The notes: a model not told the origin generated them from the sequence alone. DNA of 10,709 bases from JBFLVQ01 sp040758525 (GCA_040758525.1 JBFLVQ010000308.1:1-10709), one strand, 5' to 3'. Shown: positions 1 to 7,540, counted from the first letter of the stretch. Program-made: numbers and translations.

Positions 1-761
1 CAGGTCTCTATCTCTGAACCCTCACTCCAATAAGCAACATAGTTTTTTCTCCAAGCGCGAAATTTCATCTTAGGACTGGAAGGACATCCAGTAGGAAAAC
101 AGTGACTAGCAGGGCAATTTGACTGCGTGGCAGAGGCAGGTTCTGTGGTAAAGCTACTCTTCTTAAACAGACTATCTACTCTTTCATAACTAGCTGCGCC
201 ATCCTCATCAAGAATACCACCGCCACGCTGTTCTGGATCCGCCAACTCGGCAGCCTTCATATCATATGTCTTGCCAGCAATATTTACCATACCATTGGCA
301 TCAGTAATAAGATCAAGCATTGGATCGCCAAAAGTGAATATAGGCCTTTTCTCTGCATCAACACGACGATACTTGCCTACACGCTTGATTGTGCCACGAT
401 AGCCGCCCTTTTCTTGGCGCATTGGGAACAGTTGTGACAGATATGCGATCAGGTCAGCCTGATCACGGAAGCGATTACGCCCAGCCATCATATATCCAAC
501 TCCATCAGCGGGGAAACGCACTTCTACCTTGCTTGGTCCAAGTTGATAAAAAACCGCATTTGCCTCTACTGGTACTTGTAATACTAATGGTATACGCGCA
601 GTCTTTATACTCTTTATTAATTGTCTATCTTCCAACATTGCAGATATCCCTGGCGATATTGACCCTTGTGCAAGCGTCAATATCCCGGCGGCGCCTGTGA
701 GTGAGAGCATCCTAAGCATGTTTCTACGAGTTACTTCAATTAACATATTATTGTTACTCAT
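1..761 (-). CDS. Tat-exported protein of unknown function (3' end outside window)
   Basis: An open frame runs without a stop from the ATG at 761-759 to the left edge, giving 253 codons, so the gene is partial at its C-terminus. The start is supported by AGGAGT at 767-772, five bases upstream. The N-terminus has a twin-arginine motif, T-R-R-N-M-L-R (R12-R13), followed by a hydrophobic stretch to about residue 31, so export of a folded protein through the Tat system is likely. The mature part has a basic GRNRFRD/GKYRR-containing stretch in the middle and three closely spaced cysteines near residues 216, 221 and 226 that could bind a metal or form disulfides. I do not recognise the family. It is divergent from the wHTH-AAA gene and separated from it by 255 bp. 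The reading frame is solid; the function is unknown. Confidence 0.85.
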   Translation of the reverse strand, partial: MSNNNMLIEVTRRNMLRMLSLTGAAGILTLAQGSISPGISAMLEDRQLIKSIKTARIPLVLQVPVEANAVFYQLGPSKVEVRFPADGVGYMMAGRNRFRDQADLIAYLSQLFPMRQEKGGYRGTIKRVGKYRRVDAEKRPIFTFGDPMLDLITDANGMVNIAGKTYDMKAAELADPEQRGGGILDEDGAASYERVDSLFKKSSFTTEPASATQSNCPASHCFPTGCPSSPKMKFRAWRKNYVAYWSEGSEIET

Positions 762-865
762 TCTTTACTCCTTCAAAATTAGCATCAGAATTAGCAGTCA
801 ATCGCGGCAGGAATGGGAAAAGAAGAAGATATTTACTATCTTGTACTCCTAATCACTTAAGCGGG

Positions 866-874
866 ACTATAACA
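866..874 (-). promoter_or_regulatory. candidate extended -10 for the Tat-protein gene
   Basis: On the minus strand this reads TG-T-TATAGT, an extended -10 type element about 105 bp upstream of the start at 761. No convincing -35 is seen, so the call rests on the -10 alone. Confidence 0.3.
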
Positions 875-908
875 TTGTGGGAGAAATCTAGTCTTGAAAA
901 AACTCTTA

Positions 909-927
909 ATCATTTTTGAAAAATGAT
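909..927. promoter_or_regulatory. 19-bp perfect palindrome, candidate operator in divergent promoter region
   Basis: The arms ATCATTTTT and AAAAATGAT are exact reverse complements around a single central G. The site lies between two divergent genes, about 40 bp upstream of the TATAAT at 967-972 and about 35 bp from the candidate -10 of the opposite gene. It is not followed by a U-tract and is not at the end of a gene, so an operator is more likely than a terminator. The protein that binds it is unknown; the adjacent wHTH protein is an obvious candidate by inference only. Confidence 0.45.
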
Positions 928-966
928 CTTTGAATCTGTGCGCTTTCTATCGGCATTATCTTTCAG

Positions 967-972
967 TATAAT
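967..972 (+). promoter_or_regulatory. candidate -10 box (TATAAT) for the wHTH-AAA gene
   Basis: A perfect TATAAT lies 44 bp before the ATG at 1017. There is no good TTGACA-like -35 at 16-18 bp spacing, which would fit a promoter that needs an activator. Confidence 0.4.
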
Positions 973-1016
973 ATTTTCAACTTTATCGGAATATCTTTTG
1001 AAAACTGGATCAACTG

Positions 1017-2444
1017 ATGGAAAAACAGGCAATATTAGGCTACCAGTTTGGAGAGTATTATATTGATCTGAAACAACGCGAATTGCAGTATCAAGGCAAG
1101 CCCGTACCGCTCACGATGAAAGCCTTCGAAGTGCTACTACTACTAGTTGAGAACAGCGGACAGACTATTATTAAGAATAGATTATTAGATGAGATCTGGC
1201 CTGATAGTTTTGTTGAGGAGATCAATATTGCCCGCCAAATTTCAACTCTACGTCAGACACTAGGCGATAGTCGTGATAAGCCCATCTATATTGAAACACT
1301 GGCAAAGCGCGGTTACCGGTTTATTGCTCAGGTGAATGTTGTCAATGACGAGAATCCTACCAATAATAGCATGTCAGAGGCAAAATCATTGCCTAGCAAG
1401 AGAAAGGAGCGACTAATCTCTCTACCATTGGAAAGGATTGAGGCAATTGGCGGTGCTGTACCATTAGACTCAAATTTCTATATTACTCGTTCTGCCGATG
1501 AACAAGTTCGTGCGGCAATCTCGCGTCGTGATAGCATCATTCTAATCAAGGGTCCTCGTCAAATAGGGAAAACCTCCTTACTTGCCAGAGCGCTACAGCA
1601 GGCTCGTGAAGCGGGCGTAAAAGTAGTATTAACAGATTTTCAGATCTTAAGCTCAATAGATCTACAATCTGCCGAATCGCTCTATTTATTGCTAGGCGAT
1701 CTGCTCAGTGAAGAATTAGATCTAGATATTTCTCTGAGGTCTTGTTGGCAATCTAAAAGTAGTCCCAATATAAACTTCAAACGCTATATCAAATCTCAAG
1801 TACTAGCAAAACTATCTACGCCGATTGTGTGGGGACTTGATGAAGTGGACCGTATTACTTGTTACGACTACTCCAGCGCAGTATTTGGGCTGTTTCGTTC
1901 CTGGCATAATATGCGCTCGCTCGACCCCGCAGGTCCCTGGCATTATCTCACCTTGGCAATTGCTTATGCTACCGAGGTACAGCTTTTTATCAAAGATCCT
2001 AATCAATCACCTTTTAATGTTGGTACACAAGTATTACTAGATGATTTTACCATCTCACAAGTACAGGAGCTGAACTATCGCTATGGAGGACCATTACATA
2101 GTGATGCACAAATATTATCTCTCTTTAATCTAGTGGGTGGACATCCTTACCTTGTGCGTCTATGCCTTTATGAAGTTGCCAGTGGCAAGACATTAAAAGA
2201 TTTTGAACAGGAAGCACAGCGTGAGGAAGGTCTGTTAGGAAGCCATCTACGTCGCATACTTAACAATCTCAATAAAGATACAGAACTCTGTTATGCATTT
2301 CGAGAGATTCTACATGACAGACCTGCTCCTCAACCAGAGAGTTTCTACCGGCTGCGTAGTGCTGGCTTAGTTATTGGATATGCTCCAGAGGATGCTAGAG
2401 CACGTTGCCAACTATATACAAACTATTTCAAAAAACGCCTTTGA
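1017..2444 (+). CDS. winged-helix DNA-binding protein fused to an AAA-like NTPase domain
   Basis: This 475-residue protein starts with an OmpR/CadC-type winged helix (about residues 9-105). Typical features are PLTMKAFEVLLLLVE, the IWPDSFVEE stretch, the recognition-helix region around NIARQISTLR, and the closing IETLAKRGYRF wing. A charged linker (about 107-140) leads into an AAA-like NTPase domain resembling the AAA_35 family. It has a Walker A GPRQIGKTS (179-187), a hydrophobic strand ending in Walker B D275-E276, SPFNVG (331-336) and GGHPYL (374-379). No receiver domain, TM segment or signal peptide is seen, so it is probably a cytoplasmic ATP-dependent transcription regulator. The upstream Shine-Dalgarno is weak, but the start gives the usual N-terminus for this family. 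Its 3' end overlaps the convergent AAA-WD40 gene by 17 bp. The targets it regulates are unknown. Confidence 0.9.
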   Translation: MEKQAILGYQFGEYYIDLKQRELQYQGKPVPLTMKAFEVLLLLVENSGQTIIKNRLLDEIWPDSFVEEINIARQISTLRQTLGDSRDKPIYIETLAKRGYRFIAQVNVVNDENPTNNSMSEAKSLPSKRKERLISLPLERIEAIGGAVPLDSNFYITRSADEQVRAAISRRDSIILIKGPRQIGKTSLLARALQQAREAGVKVVLTDFQILSSIDLQSAESLYLLLGDLLSEELDLDISLRSCWQSKSSPNINFKRYIKSQVLAKLSTPIVWGLDEVDRITCYDYSSAVFGLFRSWHNMRSLDPAGPWHYLTLAIAYATEVQLFIKDPNQSPFNVGTQVLLDDFTISQVQELNYRYGGPLHSDAQILSLFNLVGGHPYLVRLCLYEVASGKTLKDFEQEAQREEGLLGSHLRRILNNLNKDTELCYAFREILHDRPAPQPESFYRLRSAGLVIGYAPEDARARCQLYTNYFKKRL

Positions 2445-5400
2445 TAACTTCGTGAGGGGAAGCAGTCTGCCATAATTTTACCGTCTTATCAGCACTAGAT
2501 GTAGCCAGTATCTTACCATCGGGAGAAAAGATCGCACAGAGTACGCGTCCTGTGTGCCCTTTCAATGTGATCAGTTCTTGCCAGGTAATGACATCCCATA
2601 GCTTTATCGTAGCGTCAAAACTGCTGGTTACTAAGCGTCTACCATCGGGCGAAAATACTACCGAGTAGACTCTATTGGTATGGCCCTTAAGAGTAACGAT
2701 CTCTTTACCAGTAGTAGTGTCCCAAAGTTTTACAATCCCATCATAACTACCGGTAGCAAGCATTCTACCATCTGGAGAGAATGCGACGGCAATAACCATA
2801 TTCGAATGGCCAGTAAGGATTAAAGATGATTGTTGAGTTGCTAGATCCCATATTAATACTTGTCTATCCTCACTTGCAGTAGCCAGTGTTTTACCATCAG
2901 GAGAAAAATCGCAAGACCAGATTCTTGCCTGATGCCCACGTAAAGTTGTCATCAACTGCCAAGTCTCGGTATTCCATAACCTGGCGAAATTATCCTCTCC
3001 AGCACTAACTAGCCATTTGCCATCTGGAGAGAAATGTAGAGAAAGTACTTCACCTTTATGTCCAGTTAAAGTTGTTAATAGGTCTCCTGTTGTAACATCC
3101 CAGAGCTTAACAGTGCTATCTTTACTTCCCGAAGCAATTATTCTATTGTCTGGAGAGAAAGCTACTGCATAGACTCTATCTGTGTGTCCTATTAATGTTC
3201 TTATTAGATCTTTACTTTTAACATCCCAAAGTTTAATAGTCTTATCCCAGCTTGCTGTAGCCAAGGTCTTGCCATCAGCAGAGAAAGTGACTGACCAGAT
3301 CTCATCTAAATGAGCTTGTTGAGTGTAAGGCTGTCGGCTTAAGATGTCCCAGAACTTCACAGTATTATCTCTACTGCCAGTAATAAGTATCTTTCCATCA
3401 GGAGTAAAAGCCATTCCACGTACCATATTAGAATGTCCACTAAAGGTAACCAGATGCTGTCTAGCCGTTAAATCAAAGAGCCTGATCGAGCTATCCGAGC
3501 CGGCGGTTGCTAGTATCCTACCATCAGGTGAAAAGGCTATTACATTAACTTCGGCAGAATGATCTTTTAAGGTAAAAAGTAGTTGTCTGGTGGTTAAATC
3601 CCAAACCTTTACACTACCATCATAACTTCCTGTCGCTAATCTCTGCCCATCTGGTGAAACGGCTAGTGAGAGAACTGGACTAGTATATTCACCCAGACGT
3701 ACTAGCTCTTTTCTGCTTGCCAACTGCCAAATTCTTACAGTGTGATCGGAACCTGCCGTAACAATCTGTTGACCATTGTGAAGAATGGCCAATGCTTCCA
3801 CACTATCTGTATGACCTTGCAAAATAGCAAGCTCCTTACTACTAGCAATATCCCACAATTTTATGGTTCTATCCCAACTACTGGTAACTAGGGTTTTACC
3901 ATTGGGTAGAAAAGCCATGCTTTTAATCCTACCTTTGTGACCTACAATACTTGCTATCTCTCGTCTGCTTGCTACTTCCCAAAACTTTATTATTCCTCTT
4001 GAATCACCGGTTGCCAGCAGTTTGCCATCTGGTGAGAAAACTACTGCATTAATCCGGTCAGAGTTACTAACCAAGGTTGCCAAGAGTTCTCCACTAGCAA
4101 TATCCCAAAACTTTATCTGAGAACCGATATCGCCAGTGACAAGAATCTTGCCATCAGGAGACATTGCTAATGACTCAATACCTTGTTCTAGGTTTAGTGA
4201 TATACGGGCAAGATGACAACTCTTCCATAAGTAATACCATTCAAAACCACGAAAATCCTGCTGATCTGAGCGAGGATTTTGTGCATCAAGCAGTTCCTTT
4301 GCTCTACCAATATTCAAGCTTTCTAAGGCTTGTTGAGACAAATTAATCTGAGCAACATACAATAACCGACGACTCTGATTTTTCTCCTGTTCGGCAAAGC
4401 TACGCTGTTTTCTTGCGTCTACGATCAAGTATGCCATTGTAGCAATTATCAATGTTGCAACTGATGCGGCACGTAGTAACCCCTTCCAGTAGGCAGCACG
4501 TTGTCGGCGACTCTCTGCATCTGGTATGCTCTTTTCAATCCATTCACGATTGAAGACATGTGCATATATACGATTACGTACTTTGAAATAACCATCTTCT
4601 ACTCGTACAATGCCAGATAATCGTAATAGATCAACGAGAGGATTAGTCTCATCTTCACGTATCAACTTACCGTCAAGAATCTTTTTATACAGATCTAGCA
4701 AGGCAGCGACATCTGCTTTGCAATGCAAGATTCGCTCTCTGACAAAGAGTAGATTAGTATCTTTAACTCGTGCATGATTTGATAGAAAAAGTTCTTCGCA
4801 TAGTTTATCTATTTCGCTAGCACTCTTCAGCGCTCTTTCTGCAACAGCTTGACAGAGATGTTGCGTCAGGTAAGGATGACCATACGTCCAGGTAAGTATA
4901 TGTTGAAGCAGCGCCAGCGCTAAAGGAGGATCACATTGTAAGCCTTTTGCTAGTGTAGCAGCTTCCTGCGCTGTGAAATCCAGTAGTTCAATGCGTTGAC
5001 CGATATTGAATGGGGTAAGACGAGTGTCTTGAATCAGATCATAAGGAACTACCACACCCAATAGACAGATTGATAACCTATATAACTCTGGTTCTGTTGT
5101 ACGATGATTGTAAAGCTCGCGAATACCAGCAAAAAATTCGTCTGTAGAGAAAGGTAGACTGCAGACAATATCGATCTCATCAATGAAGATTACTACCTTA
5201 CCTGTGTATAGCGATCTTACTAGCTCGCGTACAACTAATAGGTAGCGTTGCAGTGGTCCAGCATTGCTAAATTTCTGCCATACTGCTTCTAACTCATCCT
5301 CAAGACCAAGTTGTTCTCCCAAACAGGTGATGAGTCCATAATACCACTGCTCGACACTAAGGTTTTGTCCTATCGTTGTCAGATCGAGCATAGCAACAGC

Positions 5401-5601
5401 AACTCCCGCTTGTCGTAGTCGCATTGCCGCTCGCACCATTAAAGATGATTTTCCCATTTGGCGACTGGTTAAGACATAACAGAATACCCCTTTCATCAAG
5501 GTATCATAGATTGTTACATCAGCCTGTCGCTCAATATAACAGGCAGCATCATGACGTAACGTACCGCCAGTTATGTAAAAACTCTCCTTAAAATAGTCCA
5601 T
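2428..5601 (-). CDS. AAA-like NTPase with transmembrane anchor and 14-blade WD40 region
   Basis: This 1057-residue protein has three parts. Residues 1-350 are an AAA-like (AAA_35-type, STAND-like) NTPase with Walker A TSRQMGKSS (45-53), Walker B VVIFIDE (136-142), TPFNIG (196-201) and YGHPYL (240-245). A single TM helix follows at about 376-394, flanked by arginine-rich sequence, then a helical linker ending in FRGFEWYYLW (450-459). From about residue 466 to the C-terminus there are 14 WD40 repeats of about 42 residues, enough for two seven-bladed propellers. The probable topology is an internal NTPase with the propellers on the other side of the membrane, though orientation is not proven. 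No protease, nuclease, kinase or TIR domain is seen. The start has no clear Shine-Dalgarno, but MDYFKESFYITGG matches the usual N-terminus. It is probably a ligand- or partner-sensing signalling ATPase; its partner is unknown. Confidence 0.92.
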   Translation of the reverse strand: MDYFKESFYITGGTLRHDAACYIERQADVTIYDTLMKGVFCYVLTSRQMGKSSLMVRAAMRLRQAGVAVAMLDLTTIGQNLSVEQWYYGLITCLGEQLGLEDELEAVWQKFSNAGPLQRYLLVVRELVRSLYTGKVVIFIDEIDIVCSLPFSTDEFFAGIRELYNHRTTEPELYRLSICLLGVVVPYDLIQDTRLTPFNIGQRIELLDFTAQEAATLAKGLQCDPPLALALLQHILTWTYGHPYLTQHLCQAVAERALKSASEIDKLCEELFLSNHARVKDTNLLFVRERILHCKADVAALLDLYKKILDGKLIREDETNPLVDLLRLSGIVRVEDGYFKVRNRIYAHVFNREWIEKSIPDAESRRQRAAYWKGLLRAASVATLIIATMAYLIVDARKQRSFAEQEKNQSRRLLYVAQINLSQQALESLNIGRAKELLDAQNPRSDQQDFRGFEWYYLWKSCHLARISLNLEQGIESLAMSPDGKILVTGDIGSQIKFWDIASGELLATLVSNSDRINAVVFSPDGKLLATGDSRGIIKFWEVASRREIASIVGHKGRIKSMAFLPNGKTLVTSSWDRTIKLWDIASSKELAILQGHTDSVEALAILHNGQQIVTAGSDHTVRIWQLASRKELVRLGEYTSPVLSLAVSPDGQRLATGSYDGSVKVWDLTTRQLLFTLKDHSAEVNVIAFSPDGRILATAGSDSSIRLFDLTARQHLVTFSGHSNMVRGMAFTPDGKILITGSRDNTVKFWDILSRQPYTQQAHLDEIWSVTFSADGKTLATASWDKTIKLWDVKSKDLIRTLIGHTDRVYAVAFSPDNRIIASGSKDSTVKLWDVTTGDLLTTLTGHKGEVLSLHFSPDGKWLVSAGEDNFARLWNTETWQLMTTLRGHQARIWSCDFSPDGKTLATASEDRQVLIWDLATQQSSLILTGHSNMVIAVAFSPDGRMLATGSYDGIVKLWDTTTGKEIVTLKGHTNRVYSVVFSPDGRRLVTSSFDATIKLWDVITWQELITLKGHTGRVLCAIFSPDGKILATSSADKTVKLWQTASPHEVIKGVF
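2464..4206 (-). repeat. tandem WD40-coding repeats (14 units of about 126 bp)
   Basis: Fourteen units inside the AAA-WD40 gene each encode a variant of the pattern FSPDG-x5-TGS-D-x-x-IKLWD, with a GH dipeptide at the turn in most of them. The units have diverged at the DNA level but keep the protein pattern. Blade 4 (ILHNGQQIVTAG) and the turn before blade 8 (QAHLDE instead of a GH) are the most degenerate. Confidence 0.9.
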
Positions 5602-5696
5602 AGTCGAGTATCGTGTAAGTAAATCTAAATCTTAGACAGCTCTTCTCAATATCAGACTTTTGATATCTTGCTACGCTGATCTATTTGATTCAATAA

Positions 5697-5709
5697 ATTA
5701 TAAATTATA
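5697..5709 (-). promoter_or_regulatory. two overlapping-phase TATAAT boxes upstream of the AAA-WD40 gene
   Basis: On the minus strand TATAAT occurs at 5709-5704 and again at 5702-5697, about 95-100 bp before the start at 5601. They sit in a 7-bp AT-only tandem repeat (ATAAATT units, about 5693-5711). No clear -35 is present, so either box could be the -10, or the tract may simply be promoter-associated AT-rich DNA. Confidence 0.3.
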
Positions 5710-5751
5710 AACGGGTTGTTGACTATAAAGAGGCTTTCCAGGGATATGGCA

Positions 5752-5757
5752 TATAAT
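5752..5757 (+). promoter_or_regulatory. candidate -10 box (TATAAT) for the PstS-like gene
   Basis: A perfect TATAAT lies 90 bp before the ATG at 5848. A TTGACT at 5719-5724 is upstream, but the 27-bp spacing is too long for a standard sigma-70 promoter. That TTGACT may instead pair with a weak -10 near 5743-5748. Confidence 0.35.
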
Positions 5758-5765
5758 TTGATCAT

Positions 5766-5785
5766 GGAAAATCTATAAATTTTCC
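5766..5785. promoter_or_regulatory. inverted repeat just downstream of the candidate -10, possible operator
   Basis: The arms GGAAAAT (5766-5772) and ATTTTCC (5779-5785) are exact reverse complements separated by CTATAA. The site starts about nine bases after the TATAAT at 5752-5757, where a repressor would block transcription of the PstS-like gene. It does not resemble a Pho box. Confidence 0.35.
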
Positions 5786-5847
5786 TGGCAGTAATAGGCA
5801 GCGGCTAAGCTAGTCGATAACTCAGACAATCATTAAGGGGAGATCCT

Positions 5848-6621
5848 ATGTTCTCAGTTTCACGGATTGTTAAACTTGCTATCTGCATTATCATTGTCCT
5901 GGTCGCAAACAGTAATGGTAATGCTCAACAGATAGATCTTTGTGCTGGTACAGCCGCTGCCGAAAATATCTTTAAAAGGATCAAGGAGCCTTTTGAAAAA
6001 ACCACTGGCTTAAAGTTGAACCTAACGGGAAAAAATGCTGAACAGATGGTTGCTGCGCTTGATCAAGGTTTTGTGGAAGCGATTTCTGCAGCGCTACCAT
6101 TTGATGAATGGATGGATCTGGCAGCAGAAAAAGGTATACATGTACAAGATAGGAATGCTTTTAAGTATCGAGTAATAGGGCGAGATAGGATCATTATTAT
6201 TACTAACAAGGAAGTGGCAGTAGAAAAACTCTCTCAGGAGCAACTAAAGGCTATCTTTACCGGCAAGATTACCAACTGGAAAGAGATTACTGGTCGAGAT
6301 CTAAAAATTACCGTGGTATGGAGCCAGAGCATGACCGGGACAAACTCTTTTTTCCTCAAACAAGCTCTAGATAACGAGAACGTAACTAAAAATGCTAAAT
6401 CGATAACCGGCTTCACTCCTGAATTAAGAAAAGAGGTGGCGGCTATTAAAGGCGCAATCGCTATGGGACCGCTAGGAATAAATGATGACACTGTCTTGGC
6501 GCCATCGATTCCAGTAATAGGCAGACCTATGATTGTAGTCACTAAAGGCGCACCTTCGCCAAACCTATTAAGGTTGTTGGATTTCCTCAAAGGCGAAGGA
6601 CAAAAATATATTCTTAAATGA
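5848..6621 (+). CDS. PstS-like periplasmic substrate-binding protein
   Basis: The 257-residue product has a Sec signal peptide: a basic N-terminus, a hydrophobic core of about residues 10-20, and likely cleavage near NGNA-QQ at 26/27. It then has the phosphate-binding-protein-like fold of the PstS/PBP-like superfamily. The strongest evidence is the family motif LSQEQLKAIFTGKITNW (128-144), followed by a TGTNSFF segment that corresponds to the ligand-loop TGT/SGT region. GAIAMGPLG lies further on. It is shorter than classical PstS (about 320 or more residues) and belongs with the compact single-gene PstS-like proteins. A strong AAGGGGAGA lies just upstream of the ATG. No pstC, pstA, pstB or phoU is nearby, so it may bind phosphate or another oxyanion, or act as a sensor or scavenging protein rather than in a local transporter. 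It is convergent with the aldo/keto reductase, 14 bp apart. Confidence 0.85.
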   Translation: MFSVSRIVKLAICIIIVLVANSNGNAQQIDLCAGTAAAENIFKRIKEPFEKTTGLKLNLTGKNAEQMVAALDQGFVEAISAALPFDEWMDLAAEKGIHVQDRNAFKYRVIGRDRIIIITNKEVAVEKLSQEQLKAIFTGKITNWKEITGRDLKITVVWSQSMTGTNSFFLKQALDNENVTKNAKSITGFTPELRKEVAAIKGAIAMGPLGINDDTVLAPSIPVIGRPMIVVTKGAPSPNLLRLLDFLKGEGQKYILK

Positions 6622-6635
6622 TTATCTGCTTCTAG

Positions 6636-7532
6636 TTAAATCTGTCCAACCCAGCTAGCATCAGCGACCTCACGCCAGCGTGCACGTATATAGTCGAACT
6701 GTTGGGACGATAATGCACCAACCTCCACTAATTTTGCATTTTCGCGCCAACGACCAGGCTTGCTTGTGCCAACAATGGCAGTATGTACACCAGCTAGTCC
6801 TAGCGTAAAGCGCAGAGCCACGCTTATTGCATTAGTAAGATCTCCCTTGAGGAAATCGTATTTGAGTTTCTCCAGGCGATCCCAATAAACATGATGATAA
6901 GGATTTTCTGGCTGTTGACCTGTCTTCCAAGCTGCATTAGCGATTGGACGTTTGGCGATTACACCCATTTTGCGCTCACGCGCTAATGGCAGTGTTAATT
7001 CGAGAGCCTCTTGATCGGCAATACTGATCGATGTCTGTAATGTATCGAACTTACTACTCTCAACCGCATAGCGAGCAGCATCACCATCGCCGCTATAACC
7101 TATGTAGCGCGCATAGCCTTTTTCGCGTGCTTTTTCTAGCGCGCTGATCACTTCGCCTTTACGTAGTGTCTCTATATCACAACTATGCAATTGAATAAGA
7201 TCTAGATAATCGGTATGTAGTGCGGTTAGGCTACGCTCAATATGACTGAGGATTCCGGCTTGGCTCCAATCAGCTTTTGTGAAGCCATCAGTAGCACCAC
7301 ATTTGGTGAACAGGTAATATTCCTTGCGTCGAGGAGCGATTGCCTGTCCAATCAATTCCTCACTCTGCAGGTAAGCTGCGGCTGTATCGATCACATTAAG
7401 GCCAGCATCTAGCGCATCATTTAGTAACTGCGCTACTGTTTCTGGTGTTGCCGTTTCAAAACCGATCTCAGCGCCGCCAAAACCGAGCACACTGACTTGC
7501 ATATCAGTGCTGCCGAGTCTTCTTCTTTCCAT
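6636..7532 (-). CDS. aldo/keto reductase family oxidoreductase
   Basis: This is a 298-residue NAD(P)H-dependent (beta/alpha)8-barrel oxidoreductase. The complete catalytic tetrad is visible: D49 (in VIDTAAAY), Y54, K77 (FTKCG) and H116 (IQLHSCD). The C-terminal GTSKPGRWRENAKLV corresponds to the cofactor phosphate-binding segment of the family. The opening MERRRLGSTDMQVSVLGFGG is typical. The frame extends 12 codons upstream to an ATG at 7568, but AAGGAG at 7541-7546, eight bases before the ATG at 7532, and the family N-terminus both favour 7532. It is probably cytoplasmic, reducing an aldehyde or ketone whose identity cannot be read from sequence. It lies 56 bp downstream of the small membrane-protein gene on the same strand and may be co-transcribed with it. 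Confidence 0.93.
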   Translation of the reverse strand: MERRRLGSTDMQVSVLGFGGAEIGFETATPETVAQLLNDALDAGLNVIDTAAAYLQSEELIGQAIAPRRKEYYLFTKCGATDGFTKADWSQAGILSHIERSLTALHTDYLDLIQLHSCDIETLRKGEVISALEKAREKGYARYIGYSGDGDAARYAVESSKFDTLQTSISIADQEALELTLPLARERKMGVIAKRPIANAAWKTGQQPENPYHHVYWDRLEKLKYDFLKGDLTNAISVALRFTLGLAGVHTAIVGTSKPGRWRENAKLVEVGALSSQQFDYIRARWREVADASWVGQI

Positions 7533-7540
7533 CGATTCAA

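Noticed and set aside
389..700. 103-codon open frame on the plus strand
   Set aside because: It is antisense to the Tat-signal protein, which has a good ribosome binding site and a clear signal sequence; the product has no recognisable features.
826..842. AAGATA/TATCTT hairpin with a 5-base loop in the leader of the Tat-protein gene
   Set aside because: A 6-bp AT-rich stem is weak and expected by chance in AT-rich DNA.
2464..4206. Regular ~126-bp spacing considered as a CRISPR-like or satellite array
   Set aside because: The period is explained by WD40 blades in an intact reading frame; the DNA repeats are not near-identical.
6234..6590. 118-codon open frame on the minus strand
   Set aside because: It lies wholly inside the PstS-like gene, whose product matches a known family; the antisense frame has no family features or ribosome binding site.
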